NCBI GenBank assembly: GCA_030695205.1
Contig: JAUYTN010000059.1
Location: 62,001-126,000, forward strand
Direction of reading: 5' to 3'
Length of the DNA stretch: 64,000 nt
DNA from: Burkholderiaceae bacterium
GTDB taxonomy: Bacteria > Pseudomonadota > Gammaproteobacteria > Burkholderiales > Burkholderiaceae_C
Shown: positions 1 through 9,313 of the stretch, piece by piece
How the letters are laid out: the number at the start of each line of letters is the position of its first letter
How positions within the stretch are numbered: position 1 is the stretch's first letter
Notes under the pieces: model-generated
The model's input: the letters and a program-made list of their open reading frames with translations, nothing else
Database searches by the model: none
What the model was told of the DNA's origin: nothing
Position numbers and translations under genes: made by a program

Positions 1-843
1 CAGGTCAAAGTGGCTGAGCAGGCCCAGCGCCATTTGTGCGGCAATGCCCTGGCCGTTGGGCGGCAACTCGTGCAGGGTATGGCCCCGGTAGGCATGGCCC
101 ACAGGTTCTACCCATTCGGGGGCGTGGGCGGCCAGGTCGGCCTCGGTGAGCGCGCCGCCGTGCGCGGCAACAAACCGGGCCATGGCCTGCGCAATGTCTC
201 CGCGGTAAAACGATTCGCCCCGGGTGGCGGCAATGCTGCGCAACCCCCGCGCCGCCGCCGCAAACTGAAACCACTCGCCCAGCTCGGGCGCGCGTCCCTT
301 GGGCAAAAAAGCCCCGGCAAACCCAGGCTGGCGGTGCAACTCGGGCACGGCAGCGGCCCACTTGCCCTGCACCACCGTGGGCACTGCAAAGCCCCGCTCG
401 GCCACCTCGATGGCGGGCTGCATCAGATCCGCAAAGGGCAAACGGCCAAACCGCTCGCTCAGGGCCACCCAGCCGCTGATAGCGCCGGGTACCGTGACGC
501 TGTCGATGCCGCGTTTGGGTGGTGTGAGGGCGTCAGCCCCCAAGCGGTGGGTGAAGTACCCGGGCACCCAGGCCTGGGGCGCACGGCCCGAGGCGTTGAG
601 CCCGTGCAGGCGCTGGCCGTCCCACACGAGGGCAAAGGCGTCGGAGCCCAACCCATTGCTGACAGGCTCCACCACGGTCATCACGGCCGCAGCGGCCACG
701 GCCGCATCCACCGCATTGCCACCTTGGGCCAACATGCGCAGCCCTGCCTGGGCCCCCAAGGGATGGGAAGTGGCCACCAGGTTGCGCGCATACACCGGCA
801 GGCGCACCGAGGGGTAACCATGGTTTTGATGGGTCAGCAACAC
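1..843 (-). CDS. ggt: Gamma-glutamyltransferase family protein, 3' end outside window
   Basis: The N-terminal 281 codons of a gamma-glutamyltranspeptidase-family (Ntn hydrolase) protein, which in this family cleaves gamma-glutamyl bonds of glutathione and related compounds. The family hallmark near the N-terminus is present: ATSHPLGAQAGLRML, GGNAVDAAVAAA and the EPVSNGLGSDAF block. The catalytic Thr and the small subunit lie beyond the window edge. I placed the start at GTG 843 because AGGA at 851-854 sits 7 nt upstream; a TTG follows directly and is an alternative. No signal peptide is visible, so it may be one of the cytoplasmic members of the family (YwrD-like) that act on other gamma-glutamyl or acylated substrates. 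The family call is firm, the substrate unknown. Confidence 0.9.
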   Translation of the reverse strand, partial: MLLTHQNHGYPSVRLPVYARNLVATSHPLGAQAGLRMLAQGGNAVDAAVAAAAVMTVVEPVSNGLGSDAFALVWDGQRLHGLNASGRAPQAWVPGYFTHRLGADALTPPKRGIDSVTVPGAISGWVALSERFGRLPFADLMQPAIEVAERGFAVPTVVQGKWAAAVPELHRQPGFAGAFLPKGRAPELGEWFQFAAAARGLRSIAATRGESFYRGDIAQAMARFVAAHGGALTEADLAAHAPEWVEPVGHAYRGHTLHELPPNGQGIAAQMALGLLSHFDL

Positions 844-938
844 ACACCGCTCCTGGAGAAATCAACAACAGACACCCATTGTGTGGGGGATGGCAGGGCC
901 GGTGGTGTCAAGTCGGTACCGCACAGGCACCGGGCATA

Positions 939-974
939 CCCTGATGGGCCTGCACCCGCGCAACCCCATCAGGG
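939..974. other. Inverted repeat at the 3' end of the Fnr-like gene
   Basis: CCCTGATGGG at 939-948 pairs with CCCATCAGGG at 965-974 around a 16-nt loop, overlapping the stop codon of the Fnr-like gene (969). No T-run follows on either strand, so it is not a classical intrinsic terminator. It may act as an mRNA 3' stem or be chance in GC-rich DNA. Confidence 0.45.
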
Positions 975-1691
975 ACTTTGCAGCCTGGCAATGTCCAGCA
1001 AACGGTAGTGCCGACCCTGCTTGTCCACCGGGGCAATCAGGCGCTCGCGCACAAAGGCATTGAGGGTGCGGCTGACGGTCTCCAGCTTCAGGTCCAGCAT
1101 GGCGCCCATGTCTTCCCGCGAGAAGACGGTCACCACGGTGTCATCGGCTGTGGGGTCATTCGCCAGGTTGGGCCGCATTTTCAGCAGCAACCCCGCCAGC
1201 CGCTGGCGCGAATTCCCAAAGTTGAGGTCGGCCAGCCAGTCGTCCGCCTCTTTGAGGCTGCGGTGCCACTTGCCCATCAGGCCCATGTGCAGGCGCGGGG
1301 TCTCGCGGTTGAGCCGCTCAATCACCTCCACCGGCAGGCGGCACACCCTCACCTGGGTCAGGGCCACGGCCTCGGATTCGTAGGTATTGGAGAGCAGGGC
1401 TTCCAGGCCGATCACATCGCCGGATCGCAACACCCGCACGATGCGCTGACGCCCATCGGGCATGTTGCGCACCAGCTTGACCATGCCCACCCGCAGCGTC
1501 ATGAGGCTATTGGCAGGCTCACCCATGTGCAGCAGGGTGTCGCCAGGGCCGAACTCCAGATCGTCGATGGGGGAGTGGATGTGCTTGAAGTCTTCTTCCT
1601 TCAAGTCGGCAAACAGCACCATGTCACGGATGCCGCAGGTCAGGCAGTCAGCCGTCCCGCGCCACGCAGACTCGGTTTTGATGGGGATCAT
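969..1691 (-). CDS. Crp/Fnr-family transcriptional regulator (Fnr-like)
   Basis: A 240-residue regulator with an N-terminal cyclic-nucleotide-type beta-barrel (about residues 20-140) and a C-terminal winged helix. The recognition helix reads LKLETVSRTLNAF, matching the E-SR signature with which Fnr contacts TTGAT half sites. Near the N-terminus there is DCLTCGIRD, a pair of cysteines spaced as part of an Fnr iron-sulfur ligand set, and a third Cys occurs in VCRLP; the full four-Cys set of E. coli FNR is not evident, so the oxygen-sensing mode is uncertain. The start at ATG 1691 is preferred because translation in the same frame continues far upstream without family similarity; MRACRP, 14 codons earlier, is an alternative. 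Perfect Fnr-type boxes occur in this window at 39892 and 40529. Confidence 0.88.
   Translation of the reverse strand: MIPIKTESAWRGTADCLTCGIRDMVLFADLKEEDFKHIHSPIDDLEFGPGDTLLHMGEPANSLMTLRVGMVKLVRNMPDGRQRIVRVLRSGDVIGLEALLSNTYESEAVALTQVRVCRLPVEVIERLNRETPRLHMGLMGKWHRSLKEADDWLADLNFGNSRQRLAGLLLKMRPNLANDPTADDTVVTVFSREDMGAMLDLKLETVSRTLNAFVRERLIAPVDKQGRHYRLLDIARLQSP
1678..1691. promoter_or_regulatory. Fnr-box-like sequence over the start of the Fnr-like gene
   Basis: TTGATGGGGATCAT is one base away from TTGAT-N4-ATCAA and overlaps the start codon and first codons (MIPIKT) of the Fnr-like gene. It could support autoregulation, but it is also coding sequence, so the match may be chance. Confidence 0.3.
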
Positions 1692-1852
1692 GGACAAAGA
1701 GGCACCGGATGTAACTGGGCGGCATGCCCGCATGACAAAAATCAAAGACAGTTGCACAGCTTGCAACCACTCCAACTGTACCCCACGGAGTGTCCCATGG
1801 TGCGTGTGCGGGTGTCTCCAGGCACGCTGCAGGGGGGCGGTGCCCGCCCTCC

Positions 1853-3100
1853 TCACTCGGCGGGCTGCGGGGGGGTGGGCGCGGGTGCCGACTCCACCGC
1901 ATCGAAACGCGCCGCCACCCGTACCCGGGCGCCACCTTCGCGGCTGGCCCTGGCCATGCTCTGGCGACTGGCCTCCAGCAGCGCTTCGCACGGCACCGCT
2001 GGGCTCTCGCGGCTACTCAGGCCCATGCTCAGGGTCAGCGACACCGACTGCCCATTCCAGAGCAAGGGGTTGGCCTTGACAGCCGCTTGGGTGCGTTCGG
2101 CCACCAGGGTGGCGCCCACTGCGGGGGTGGCGGGCATGAACAGCGCCAGCTCGCCCTCGGGTGTGCGGCCCAGGCGGTCGGTTTTGCGCAGGGTGCGTCC
2201 AATCACGGCGGTGACATGGCGCAGCGCCGCATCACCGGCTGCAAAGCCCAGCTGCCGGTTCAGGGCGGGGTACTGGTCCAGGTCGCACAGCATGAGGGAC
2301 TGGGGCTGGGGAGTACGGCGCAGGCGCTCGCGCTCGTTGGCCAGCATGGCCATGAAGGAGCGCATATTGAGCGCACCGGTGACTTCATCTTCGGTGCTGA
2401 GCTCGCGGATTTTGTCAATGAGCTTGAGCAGCACCATGCCCACCATGGTGGCGTTGAGCATGGCACTGGTCAGCACCCAGCCAACCGCATGCCATACGTC
2501 GAGTGGCACAGCTGCAGCGCCTGCGGCCCCAGCCACCCCACCGGCCCCACCCACTCCGTTGGCCAGCATCCACACCGCCCGCACCATGCCCAGCAGCCAG
2601 ACCACCGCCACCAGCACCACCGGCATCAGGGCCCACTGCGCACCGCGCACACCCAGCAAGGCGGTGACGGAGGGGTACACCTGCTGCAGGCTCACCCCCA
2701 GCAACCACACGCAGGCCCCCAGTGCTGCCAGTGTCAGGCCGTGGCCGGAACCGTCGAGCCAGGCCACCACCGCCAGCAACACCGCCAGGCCCGGCAGCAT
2801 CAAGGGCGACAGCACATAGGCATGGCGGGTGTCATGCAGCCGGTGCATACCCATGCACAACCACTGCACACCCGCCAGCACCAGCGCCAGGCCCAGAGCC
2901 AGGCGGTGCGCGGGCGGCAATGCGTCCAGACCGGGCAGTGGCAACCATGCCAGCGCTCCGACGGCCACCAGGGCATTGAACACCGCCACATCTCTCGAGG
3001 CCCGCCGGACAATGCGCAACGGCCCCGCCGCCAGGGCCCATCCGCCCAGCGCCACGATAGAAACCAACCCCAGGGCTTGCACCCACACCAGTGTCAACAT
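1853..3100 (-). CDS. Membrane protein with degenerate GGDEF domain
   Basis: A 415-residue protein. Residues 1 to about 210 hold six to seven hydrophobic membrane segments; the remainder aligns with the diguanylate cyclase fold (STEDEVTGALNMRSF, then LMLCDLDQYPALNRQLGFAAGDAALRHV split across the domain). The signature loop is LGRTPEGELALFMP where active enzymes have RYGGDEF or RYGGEEF, so both Gly residues and the metal-site Asp/Glu are altered. The family role is c-di-GMP synthesis in the inner membrane; this copy is probably a non-catalytic sensor or GTP/c-di-GMP-binding relic. It ends in a Pro/Ala-rich tail. It lies between the Fnr-like gene and the PilB-like gene on the same strand, with gaps too long to prove an operon. 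Confidence 0.82.
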   Translation of the reverse strand: MLTLVWVQALGLVSIVALGGWALAAGPLRIVRRASRDVAVFNALVAVGALAWLPLPGLDALPPAHRLALGLALVLAGVQWLCMGMHRLHDTRHAYVLSPLMLPGLAVLLAVVAWLDGSGHGLTLAALGACVWLLGVSLQQVYPSVTALLGVRGAQWALMPVVLVAVVWLLGMVRAVWMLANGVGGAGGVAGAAGAAAVPLDVWHAVGWVLTSAMLNATMVGMVLLKLIDKIRELSTEDEVTGALNMRSFMAMLANERERLRRTPQPQSLMLCDLDQYPALNRQLGFAAGDAALRHVTAVIGRTLRKTDRLGRTPEGELALFMPATPAVGATLVAERTQAAVKANPLLWNGQSVSLTLSMGLSSRESPAVPCEALLEASRQSMARASREGGARVRVAARFDAVESAPAPTPPQPAE

Positions 3101-3185
3101 GGTGCCGACCTTTCCGACAGCTGCAATGACCGCCAGCTTAACAAGCCCACACCCCCGCAGGCGGCCGGGCGGGCCAGGCTGTGCG

Positions 3186-5033
3186 TCATTGCAACGGTGG
3201 TGTGCAAGACAGCACCTCTTCCAGTGTGGTCAGACCCTCGGCCACCCGCATGGCCCCGGCCACGCGCAGGGGGCGCATGCCGTCGGCCACCGCCTGGCGG
3301 CGCAGCGCGTCCATGCTGGGGTCGCGGGTGACCTTGTCTTTGAAGGCCTCGGTGGTGACCAGCAGCTCGTACAGGCCCATGCGGCCTTTGAAGCCGGTCA
3401 TTCGGCAGTCCACACAGCCCACCGGCCTGTAGGGCGCGTAGGTGCCGGTGGCCTGCCAGGGTTTGATGACTTCGTCCAGCGCCGCGCGGGTGGCCTGGCT
3501 GTCGGGCACTTTGCACAGTGGGCACAGGGTGCGCACCAGCCGCTGGCCCAGCACACCCAAGGCCGTGGCGTTGATGAGGTAGGGCGGCACGCCCAGTTCC
3601 ATCAGCCGCATGATGGCGCTGGGCGCGTCGTTGGTGTGCAGGGTAGAGAACACCAGGTGCCCCGTCAGCGCCGCCTGCACCGCCATGTCGGCGGTGGGCA
3701 GATCGCGGATTTCGCCCACCATGAGGATGTCGGGGTCCTGGCGCATGAGGGCGCGCAGTCCTTGCGCAAAGTCAAAGTCGAGGTGGGTTTGCACCTGCGT
3801 CTGGTTGAAGGCGGGCTCGATCATTTCGATCGGGTCTTCGATGGTATTGACGTTCACCTCCTCGGTGGCCAGGCGCTTCAAGGTGGCGTACAGCGTGGTG
3901 GTTTTGCCCGAACCAGTGGGCCCGGTCACGAGAATGATGCCGTGGGGCCGCTTGACCAGGCCCTCCCAGCGGCGCGCATCGTGCGCCGAAAACCCCAGTG
4001 CATCCAGGCCCTTGACGGTGGTGTCGGGATCAAAAATCCGCATCACCATCTTTTCGCCAAAGGCGGTGGGCAGGGTGGACAGGCGCATTTCCACCTCGTC
4101 GCCGCTGGGATTCTTGGTTTTGATGCGGCCATCTTGCGGGCGGCGCTTTTCCACCACGTCCATGCGGCCCAGCAGCTTGATGCGCGCCGTCATCGCGGCG
4201 AGTACGCCCACGGGCAACTGGTACACCGGGTGGAGCACACCGTCGATGCGAAAGCGAATGACGCCCTTCTCCCGCCGGGGCTCCAGGTGGATGTCGCTGG
4301 CGCGCTGGTCAAAGGCGTACTGCCACAGCCAGTCCACCACCTGCACCACGCCTTGGTCGTTGGCGTCGAGTTGGCGGTTGCTGCGTCCCAGCTCCACCAG
4401 TTGCTCAAAGCTGGCCTGGATGCCAGAGCCGGCCTTGGTCGCGGCCTTGACCGACTTGGCCAGCGCATAAAACTCACCGGTGTAGCGCTTGATATCCACC
4501 GGGTTGGCCACCACCAGGCGCACGCTGCGGCGGGTCTGGCGCTCAACCTCGGGCACCCAGTCGGTCAGGCCCGGCTCGGCCGTGGCCACGACCACCTCGT
4601 GGGGACCCACCTGCACCGGCAGCACCTGGTGGCGCTCGGCGTAGGGGGCCGACATGGCCTCGGCCACCCGGCCTACATCCACCTTGAGCGGGTCTATGCG
4701 CAAAAACGGCAGACCCACATGCCCGGCCAGCCACTCGGCCAGGCCATCCAGGGTCAGGACAGAACCGTCGGCGGCGCGCTGCATGCCTACCACCCCCAGG
4801 CGCTGCAGCGGCGGCTGGACGCTGTGGGCCACCGAGCAGCGGGCCACGGTGCGCTCGGCCTCGTCGGGAGAAATGACGCCATCGGCCTCCAGCCAATCCA
4901 CCAGGGTGCGCCAGTCCAGCGGGCCGTGCACAGCGGTTTGGGAGGCAGGGGCTGCAGCTGGTGCGGCAGCGGCCTTGGTGGTGGCGTGGCGAGCGGGGTC
5001 AGGTGGTTTCATGGGCAAGTGGCTTGGGTGCAT
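3186..5033 (-). CDS. GspE/PilB-family secretion or pilus ATPase
   Basis: A 615-residue AAA-type secretion ATPase that powers type II secretion or type IV pilus extension at the inner membrane. An N-terminal MshEN-like region (about 40-190) precedes the ATPase core: Walker A GPTGSGKTTT (about 370), Asp box and Walker B around DPDILMVGEIRD (about 432), the His box TGHLVFSTLHTND, and a tetracysteine zinc site (CPLC about 505 and CVDC about 539). No other pilus or secretion gene is nearby, so partners must lie elsewhere. The first ATG (5033) has no clear ribosome site; ATG 5012 (MKPPDP) is an equally weak alternative. Family assignment is secure; whether it is pilB or gspE is not. Confidence 0.88.
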   Translation of the reverse strand: MHPSHLPMKPPDPARHATTKAAAAPAAAPASQTAVHGPLDWRTLVDWLEADGVISPDEAERTVARCSVAHSVQPPLQRLGVVGMQRAADGSVLTLDGLAEWLAGHVGLPFLRIDPLKVDVGRVAEAMSAPYAERHQVLPVQVGPHEVVVATAEPGLTDWVPEVERQTRRSVRLVVANPVDIKRYTGEFYALAKSVKAATKAGSGIQASFEQLVELGRSNRQLDANDQGVVQVVDWLWQYAFDQRASDIHLEPRREKGVIRFRIDGVLHPVYQLPVGVLAAMTARIKLLGRMDVVEKRRPQDGRIKTKNPSGDEVEMRLSTLPTAFGEKMVMRIFDPDTTVKGLDALGFSAHDARRWEGLVKRPHGIILVTGPTGSGKTTTLYATLKRLATEEVNVNTIEDPIEMIEPAFNQTQVQTHLDFDFAQGLRALMRQDPDILMVGEIRDLPTADMAVQAALTGHLVFSTLHTNDAPSAIMRLMELGVPPYLINATALGVLGQRLVRTLCPLCKVPDSQATRAALDEVIKPWQATGTYAPYRPVGCVDCRMTGFKGRMGLYELLVTTEAFKDKVTRDPSMDALRRQAVADGMRPLRVAGAMRVAEGLTTLEEVLSCTPPLQ

Positions 5034-5064
5034 CGACGGGCGGCAGCTTGCCCACTAAATACTC

Positions 5065-5107
5065 ATAGCAAACTATTGTTTATTTACAAGCGAAAAAGGC
5101 ATATTTT
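5065..5107 (+). repeat. Dispersed 45-bp repeat, copy 1
   Basis: AT-rich copy beginning ATAGCAAACTATTG and containing ACAAGCG then GGCATATTTT. It fills the short gap between the PilB-like gene and the spermidine-synthase-like gene. It shares the order TAGC-AAC-(A/C)-T, then AAGCG, then GGC plus a T/A run with eleven other copies in the window. Confidence 0.7.
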
Positions 5108-5115
5108 ATGAAAAA

Positions 5116-5934
5116 TCAAACCTCCAGAGGCTTGAACACCTTGAGCCACTTCTGCGCTGGCAGGCCCCAGCGGGTCTGGATGTCGGCGGCCCGGGCCTCC
5201 AGGGTGGCGCGGTCGGGCCGGCTGGGGGTGCGCTGGGCCAGCACCACGGTGTTGCCTTCTTTGGTGGGCTTGAACAGCCACACCGCGTCGCGCCCAAAGG
5301 CAGCGGCGATTTCTTCCACGCTGTCGGGGTATTGGTTCTGCTCGCCAAACAGGTTGACGGTCATGCAGCCACCGTCGGTCAGGGTGTTGCGGCAGTCTTT
5401 ATAAAAGTCAAAGCTGTCCAGCACGGGCGCGGCAGCCTCGTGGTCGTACAGGTCCACCTGCAGGGCATCGACCTGGGCGGTCCACACGGGGTTGCGCACT
5501 TCCACCCCGGCATCGGCCAGCACCACCAGCAGCTTGGCATCATCGGGCGGGAGCTTGAACCAGAAGCGGCAAGCAGACACCACCTGGGGGTTGATCTCGA
5601 TGGCGGTGGTTTTCATGCGCAGCTTTTTGCGGCAGAACTTGGTCAGCGCGGCCGCGCCCAAGCCCAATTGCATGGCGTGCTTTTTGGGTGCGGTGCCGGG
5701 GTCGTCAAACAGCAGCCAGGCCATCATGCGCTGCACGTACTCCAACTCGATGTCGTAGGGCCGGTCCAACAGCATGGAGCCCTGCACCCACTCGGTGCCC
5801 AGGTGCAGGCAACGCACATCGCCATAGTCTGAAAAGTTGACCTCGGGCAAGCGCTGGGCTGCGCGGGTCCTGGTGGCCGGGGCGGCACGGGCGCCGCTGG
5901 TTTTGGGGGTGAAAGACACGGGTGATGAGGTCAT
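5116..5934 (-). CDS. Spermidine synthase-like methyltransferase-fold protein
   Basis: A 272-residue protein with the spermidine synthase/Rossmann methyltransferase fold: the nucleotide-binding strand and loop AMQLGLGAAALTKFC (about 85-99), the acidic strand end TTAIEINPQVV (about 110), and a later acidic pair in VDLYDHEAAAP. True spermidine synthases carry a GGGDGG loop and a DxxD catalytic segment; here the loop is LGLGAAAL, so aminopropyl transfer is not assured. Proteins like this are common in betaproteobacteria and annotated as spermidine synthase or fused MFS/SpeE-like. Cytosolic, no signal sequence. The substrate is unknown. Confidence 0.75.
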   Translation of the reverse strand: MTSSPVSFTPKTSGARAAPATRTRAAQRLPEVNFSDYGDVRCLHLGTEWVQGSMLLDRPYDIELEYVQRMMAWLLFDDPGTAPKKHAMQLGLGAAALTKFCRKKLRMKTTAIEINPQVVSACRFWFKLPPDDAKLLVVLADAGVEVRNPVWTAQVDALQVDLYDHEAAAPVLDSFDFYKDCRNTLTDGGCMTVNLFGEQNQYPDSVEEIAAAFGRDAVWLFKPTKEGNTVVLAQRTPSRPDRATLEARAADIQTRWGLPAQKWLKVFKPLEV

Positions 5935-5985
5935 GCAGGGGATTGGGTGGCAGACTCAGCGGCCACGGCATGCCATTATGGGCGG

Positions 5986-6960
5986 TCAGTCGGACCAGCG
6001 GGTGGCCTCGGTGCCGGGTGCACCGGGGACACCGGTGACACTGGGCAAGGGCTGGCTGGGCTGGCCCAGGTGGGCCTGGCGGGGTTCGCGCTCCGGTTGC
6101 CAGGGGCTGGCCTTGGCCAGCGCCAGCCACACCACAAATGGCAGGGTGCACGGGGTGTGGCGGGCCGGGCGCAGCTGCTCCAGCCGGCCCGTGTCGGCGT
6201 CTCCGTGCAACACCCACACCCCCAGCTCGGGTGGCAGCTCCTGGGGCTGGGCCATGCCCGCAGGAAAGACATAGTGGCACTCGCAGCACAGCCACTGGTA
6301 GGCGGCGCGCTTGGCAGCGTGGCGCAGGTCCGAGAACAAGTCTGCACGGCTGACCTTGACCTCGTGCACCACCGGGTGCAAATAGGCCTCTGCCGAGGTG
6401 TTGCGCACCGAGAACACATCGGGCCTGGCCATGCGCCAGCCGCTGGCCGAGGGCTCGAACGAAGCCTGCCGAGGCATGGTCACCGGCCCCGGCGCGGTGG
6501 GAGCGGCGTCGGCCGAGGTGCCACCGGCCGCAACATCGGCTTCTGCCGCATCGGCAGCAGCACTGGCCGTGCCATCGCCCGGGGGAAACAGGTCCAGAGC
6601 CTGAGCCGGGACAGGCGCCCTGTGGGTGGTCTCCAGCTTGGCCCGCAAGGACAGTTCCCGCCAAACCACCCTACCCGCGTCATGCAACTGGGTGGCCACC
6701 CGCTCGGCCAGGCGGTCGTGGGCACCCGTAGCGCGCTGGTTGCGCTGTCGGGCCGCTGCCAGCAGCGCCATGCCTTGCGCCGTCAGGCGTAGCTTCTGGT
6801 GCCCTGCCTCGGTGACCATGTCCACCCAACCCGCCGCCAGCAGTTCGATGTCAAGGCCGTCTTTGCACGGCCAGCCGTCGGAACGCCAGAGGTCCAGCAT
6901 CCGTCTGAGGTGCGTGCGTTGGGGCGTGGCGGGGGTGGGCAGTGGCAGCAGGCGGTCCAT
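5986..6960 (-). CDS. MmcB-like PD-(D/E)XK nuclease-fold protein
   Basis: A 324-residue protein. The first 75 residues look like a winged-helix module (LDLWRSDGWPCKDGLDIELLA-type). The middle holds RPDVFSVRN (Asp about 178) followed by HEVKVSRADLFSDL (E-x-K about 200-202), then CHYVFPAG and an ELG-VWVLHGD strand. This order (D, then E-V-K-x-S-R-x-D-x-x-x-D, then a YFAVP-like strand) resembles the MmcB-like DNA repair family, which has a PD-(D/E)XK nuclease fold. The C-terminus is low complexity and Pro-rich. Start ATG 6960; a GTG precedes it. It is divergent from groESL. Function is inferred only from motif order. Confidence 0.6.
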   Translation of the reverse strand: MDRLLPLPTPATPQRTHLRRMLDLWRSDGWPCKDGLDIELLAAGWVDMVTEAGHQKLRLTAQGMALLAAARQRNQRATGAHDRLAERVATQLHDAGRVVWRELSLRAKLETTHRAPVPAQALDLFPPGDGTASAAADAAEADVAAGGTSADAAPTAPGPVTMPRQASFEPSASGWRMARPDVFSVRNTSAEAYLHPVVHEVKVSRADLFSDLRHAAKRAAYQWLCCECHYVFPAGMAQPQELPPELGVWVLHGDADTGRLEQLRPARHTPCTLPFVVWLALAKASPWQPEREPRQAHLGQPSQPLPSVTGVPGAPGTEATRWSD

Positions 6961-7022
6961 CACTGGATAAGTGTACAGGTACCCGCACTGGAAACAACTT
7001 GAGTTTTTTTAGACCCTCGCCC

Positions 7023-7049
7023 CTTGAAAGGGTCAAACCCGCCCTTATT
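7023..7049 (+). promoter_or_regulatory. Sigma-32 (heat shock) promoter of groESL
   Basis: CTTGAAA at 7023-7029 and CCCTTATTA from 7042, separated by 12 bp, fit the sigma-32 consensus CTTGAAA-N11-16-CCCCATnT. It lies directly upstream of the CIRCE operator and about 130 bp before groES. Confidence 0.8.
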
Positions 7050-7050
7050 A

Positions 7051-7077
7051 TTAGCACTCGTTGGAGTTGAGTGCCAA
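7051..7077. promoter_or_regulatory. CIRCE operator (HrcA-binding)
   Basis: TTAGCACTC at 7051-7059, nine bases, then GAGTGCCAA at 7069-7077: one mismatch from the canonical CIRCE repeat TTAGCACTC-N9-GAGTGCTAA. HrcA binds this element to repress groESL. Its place just after the sigma-32 -10 box implies dual control. Confidence 0.93.
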
Positions 7078-7180
7078 GCACCCCAATCCCACCCGACCCT
7101 TCTGCCCCGCCCTGTATGAGCGGCTCTCGCAAAAGGATCGGTTTTTTTCTTTTTCAACTGTTCACATACCAGGAGATGCT

Positions 7181-7471
7181 ATGAACCTTCGTCCTCTCGC
7201 CGACCGCGTGATCGTCAAGCGCATTGACAGCGAAACCAAAACCGCTTCCGGCATCGTCATCCCCGATTCAGCTGCAGAAAAGCCAGACCAGGGCGAAATC
7301 CTGGCCGTTGGCCCCGGCAAGAAGAACGACAAGGGCGAACTCTCTGCCATGAACGTCAAGGTCGGTGACCGCGTGCTGTTTGGCAAGTACAGCGGCCAGA
7401 CCGTCAAGGTCGATGGCAACGAGCTGCTCGTCATGAAAGAAGACGACCTGTTCGCTGTGGTCGAGAAGTAA
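7181..7471 (+). CDS. groES: Co-chaperonin GroES
   Basis: A 96-residue 10-kDa co-chaperonin, the heptameric lid of the GroEL folding chamber in the cytosol. The typical N-terminus [14 protein letters not shown], the mobile loop [18 protein letters not shown] and the roof and core strands [12 protein letters not shown] are all present. The start is fixed by AGGAG at 7171-7175; the frame stays open upstream of it but has no family similarity there. groEL follows 84 bp later, and both are controlled by the sigma-32 promoter and CIRCE element at 7023-7077. Confidence 0.98.
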   Translation: MNLRPLADRVIVKRIDSETKTASGIVIPDSAAEKPDQGEILAVGPGKKNDKGELSAMNVKVGDRVLFGKYSGQTVKVDGNELLVMKEDDLFAVVEK

Positions 7472-7537
7472 TTCATTTCATCCTATTTCATAGCTGGAAT
7501 TGCTTTCTATGTAAGCGATTCTGGCAGTTTTCTATAA

Positions 7538-9208
<1,671 letters not shown>

Positions 9209-9220
9209 GCCCCGCCGCAC

Positions 9221-9250
9221 CGCCCCAGGCTTTTCAATGGCCTGGGGCGA
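9221..9250. terminator. GC-rich hairpin after groEL
   Basis: CGCCCCAGGC pairs with GCCTGGGGCG across a short loop, 12 nt after the groEL stop. It lacks a T-run and probably acts as a 3' stabilising stem before the true terminator at 9262-9299. Confidence 0.55.
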
Positions 9251-9261
9251 GTTGCAGCTAC

Positions 9262-9299
9262 AAAAAAACCCCGCTGGTGCAAACCGGCGGGGTTTTTTC
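9262..9299. terminator. Bidirectional intrinsic terminator between groEL and porin
   Basis: A run of A then CCCCGC, an inner loop, GCGGGG and a run of T form a strong Rho-independent terminator that works on both strands. It serves groEL on the + strand and the convergent porin gene (stop at 9314) on the - strand. Confidence 0.9.
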
Positions 9300-9313
9300 A
9301 TGGAGGGTAACGA

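Noticed and set aside
2829-5111. A 760-codon open frame on the + strand
   Set aside because: Antisense to the PilB/GspE ATPase, whose Walker and zinc motifs are clear on the other strand. Shadow frame.
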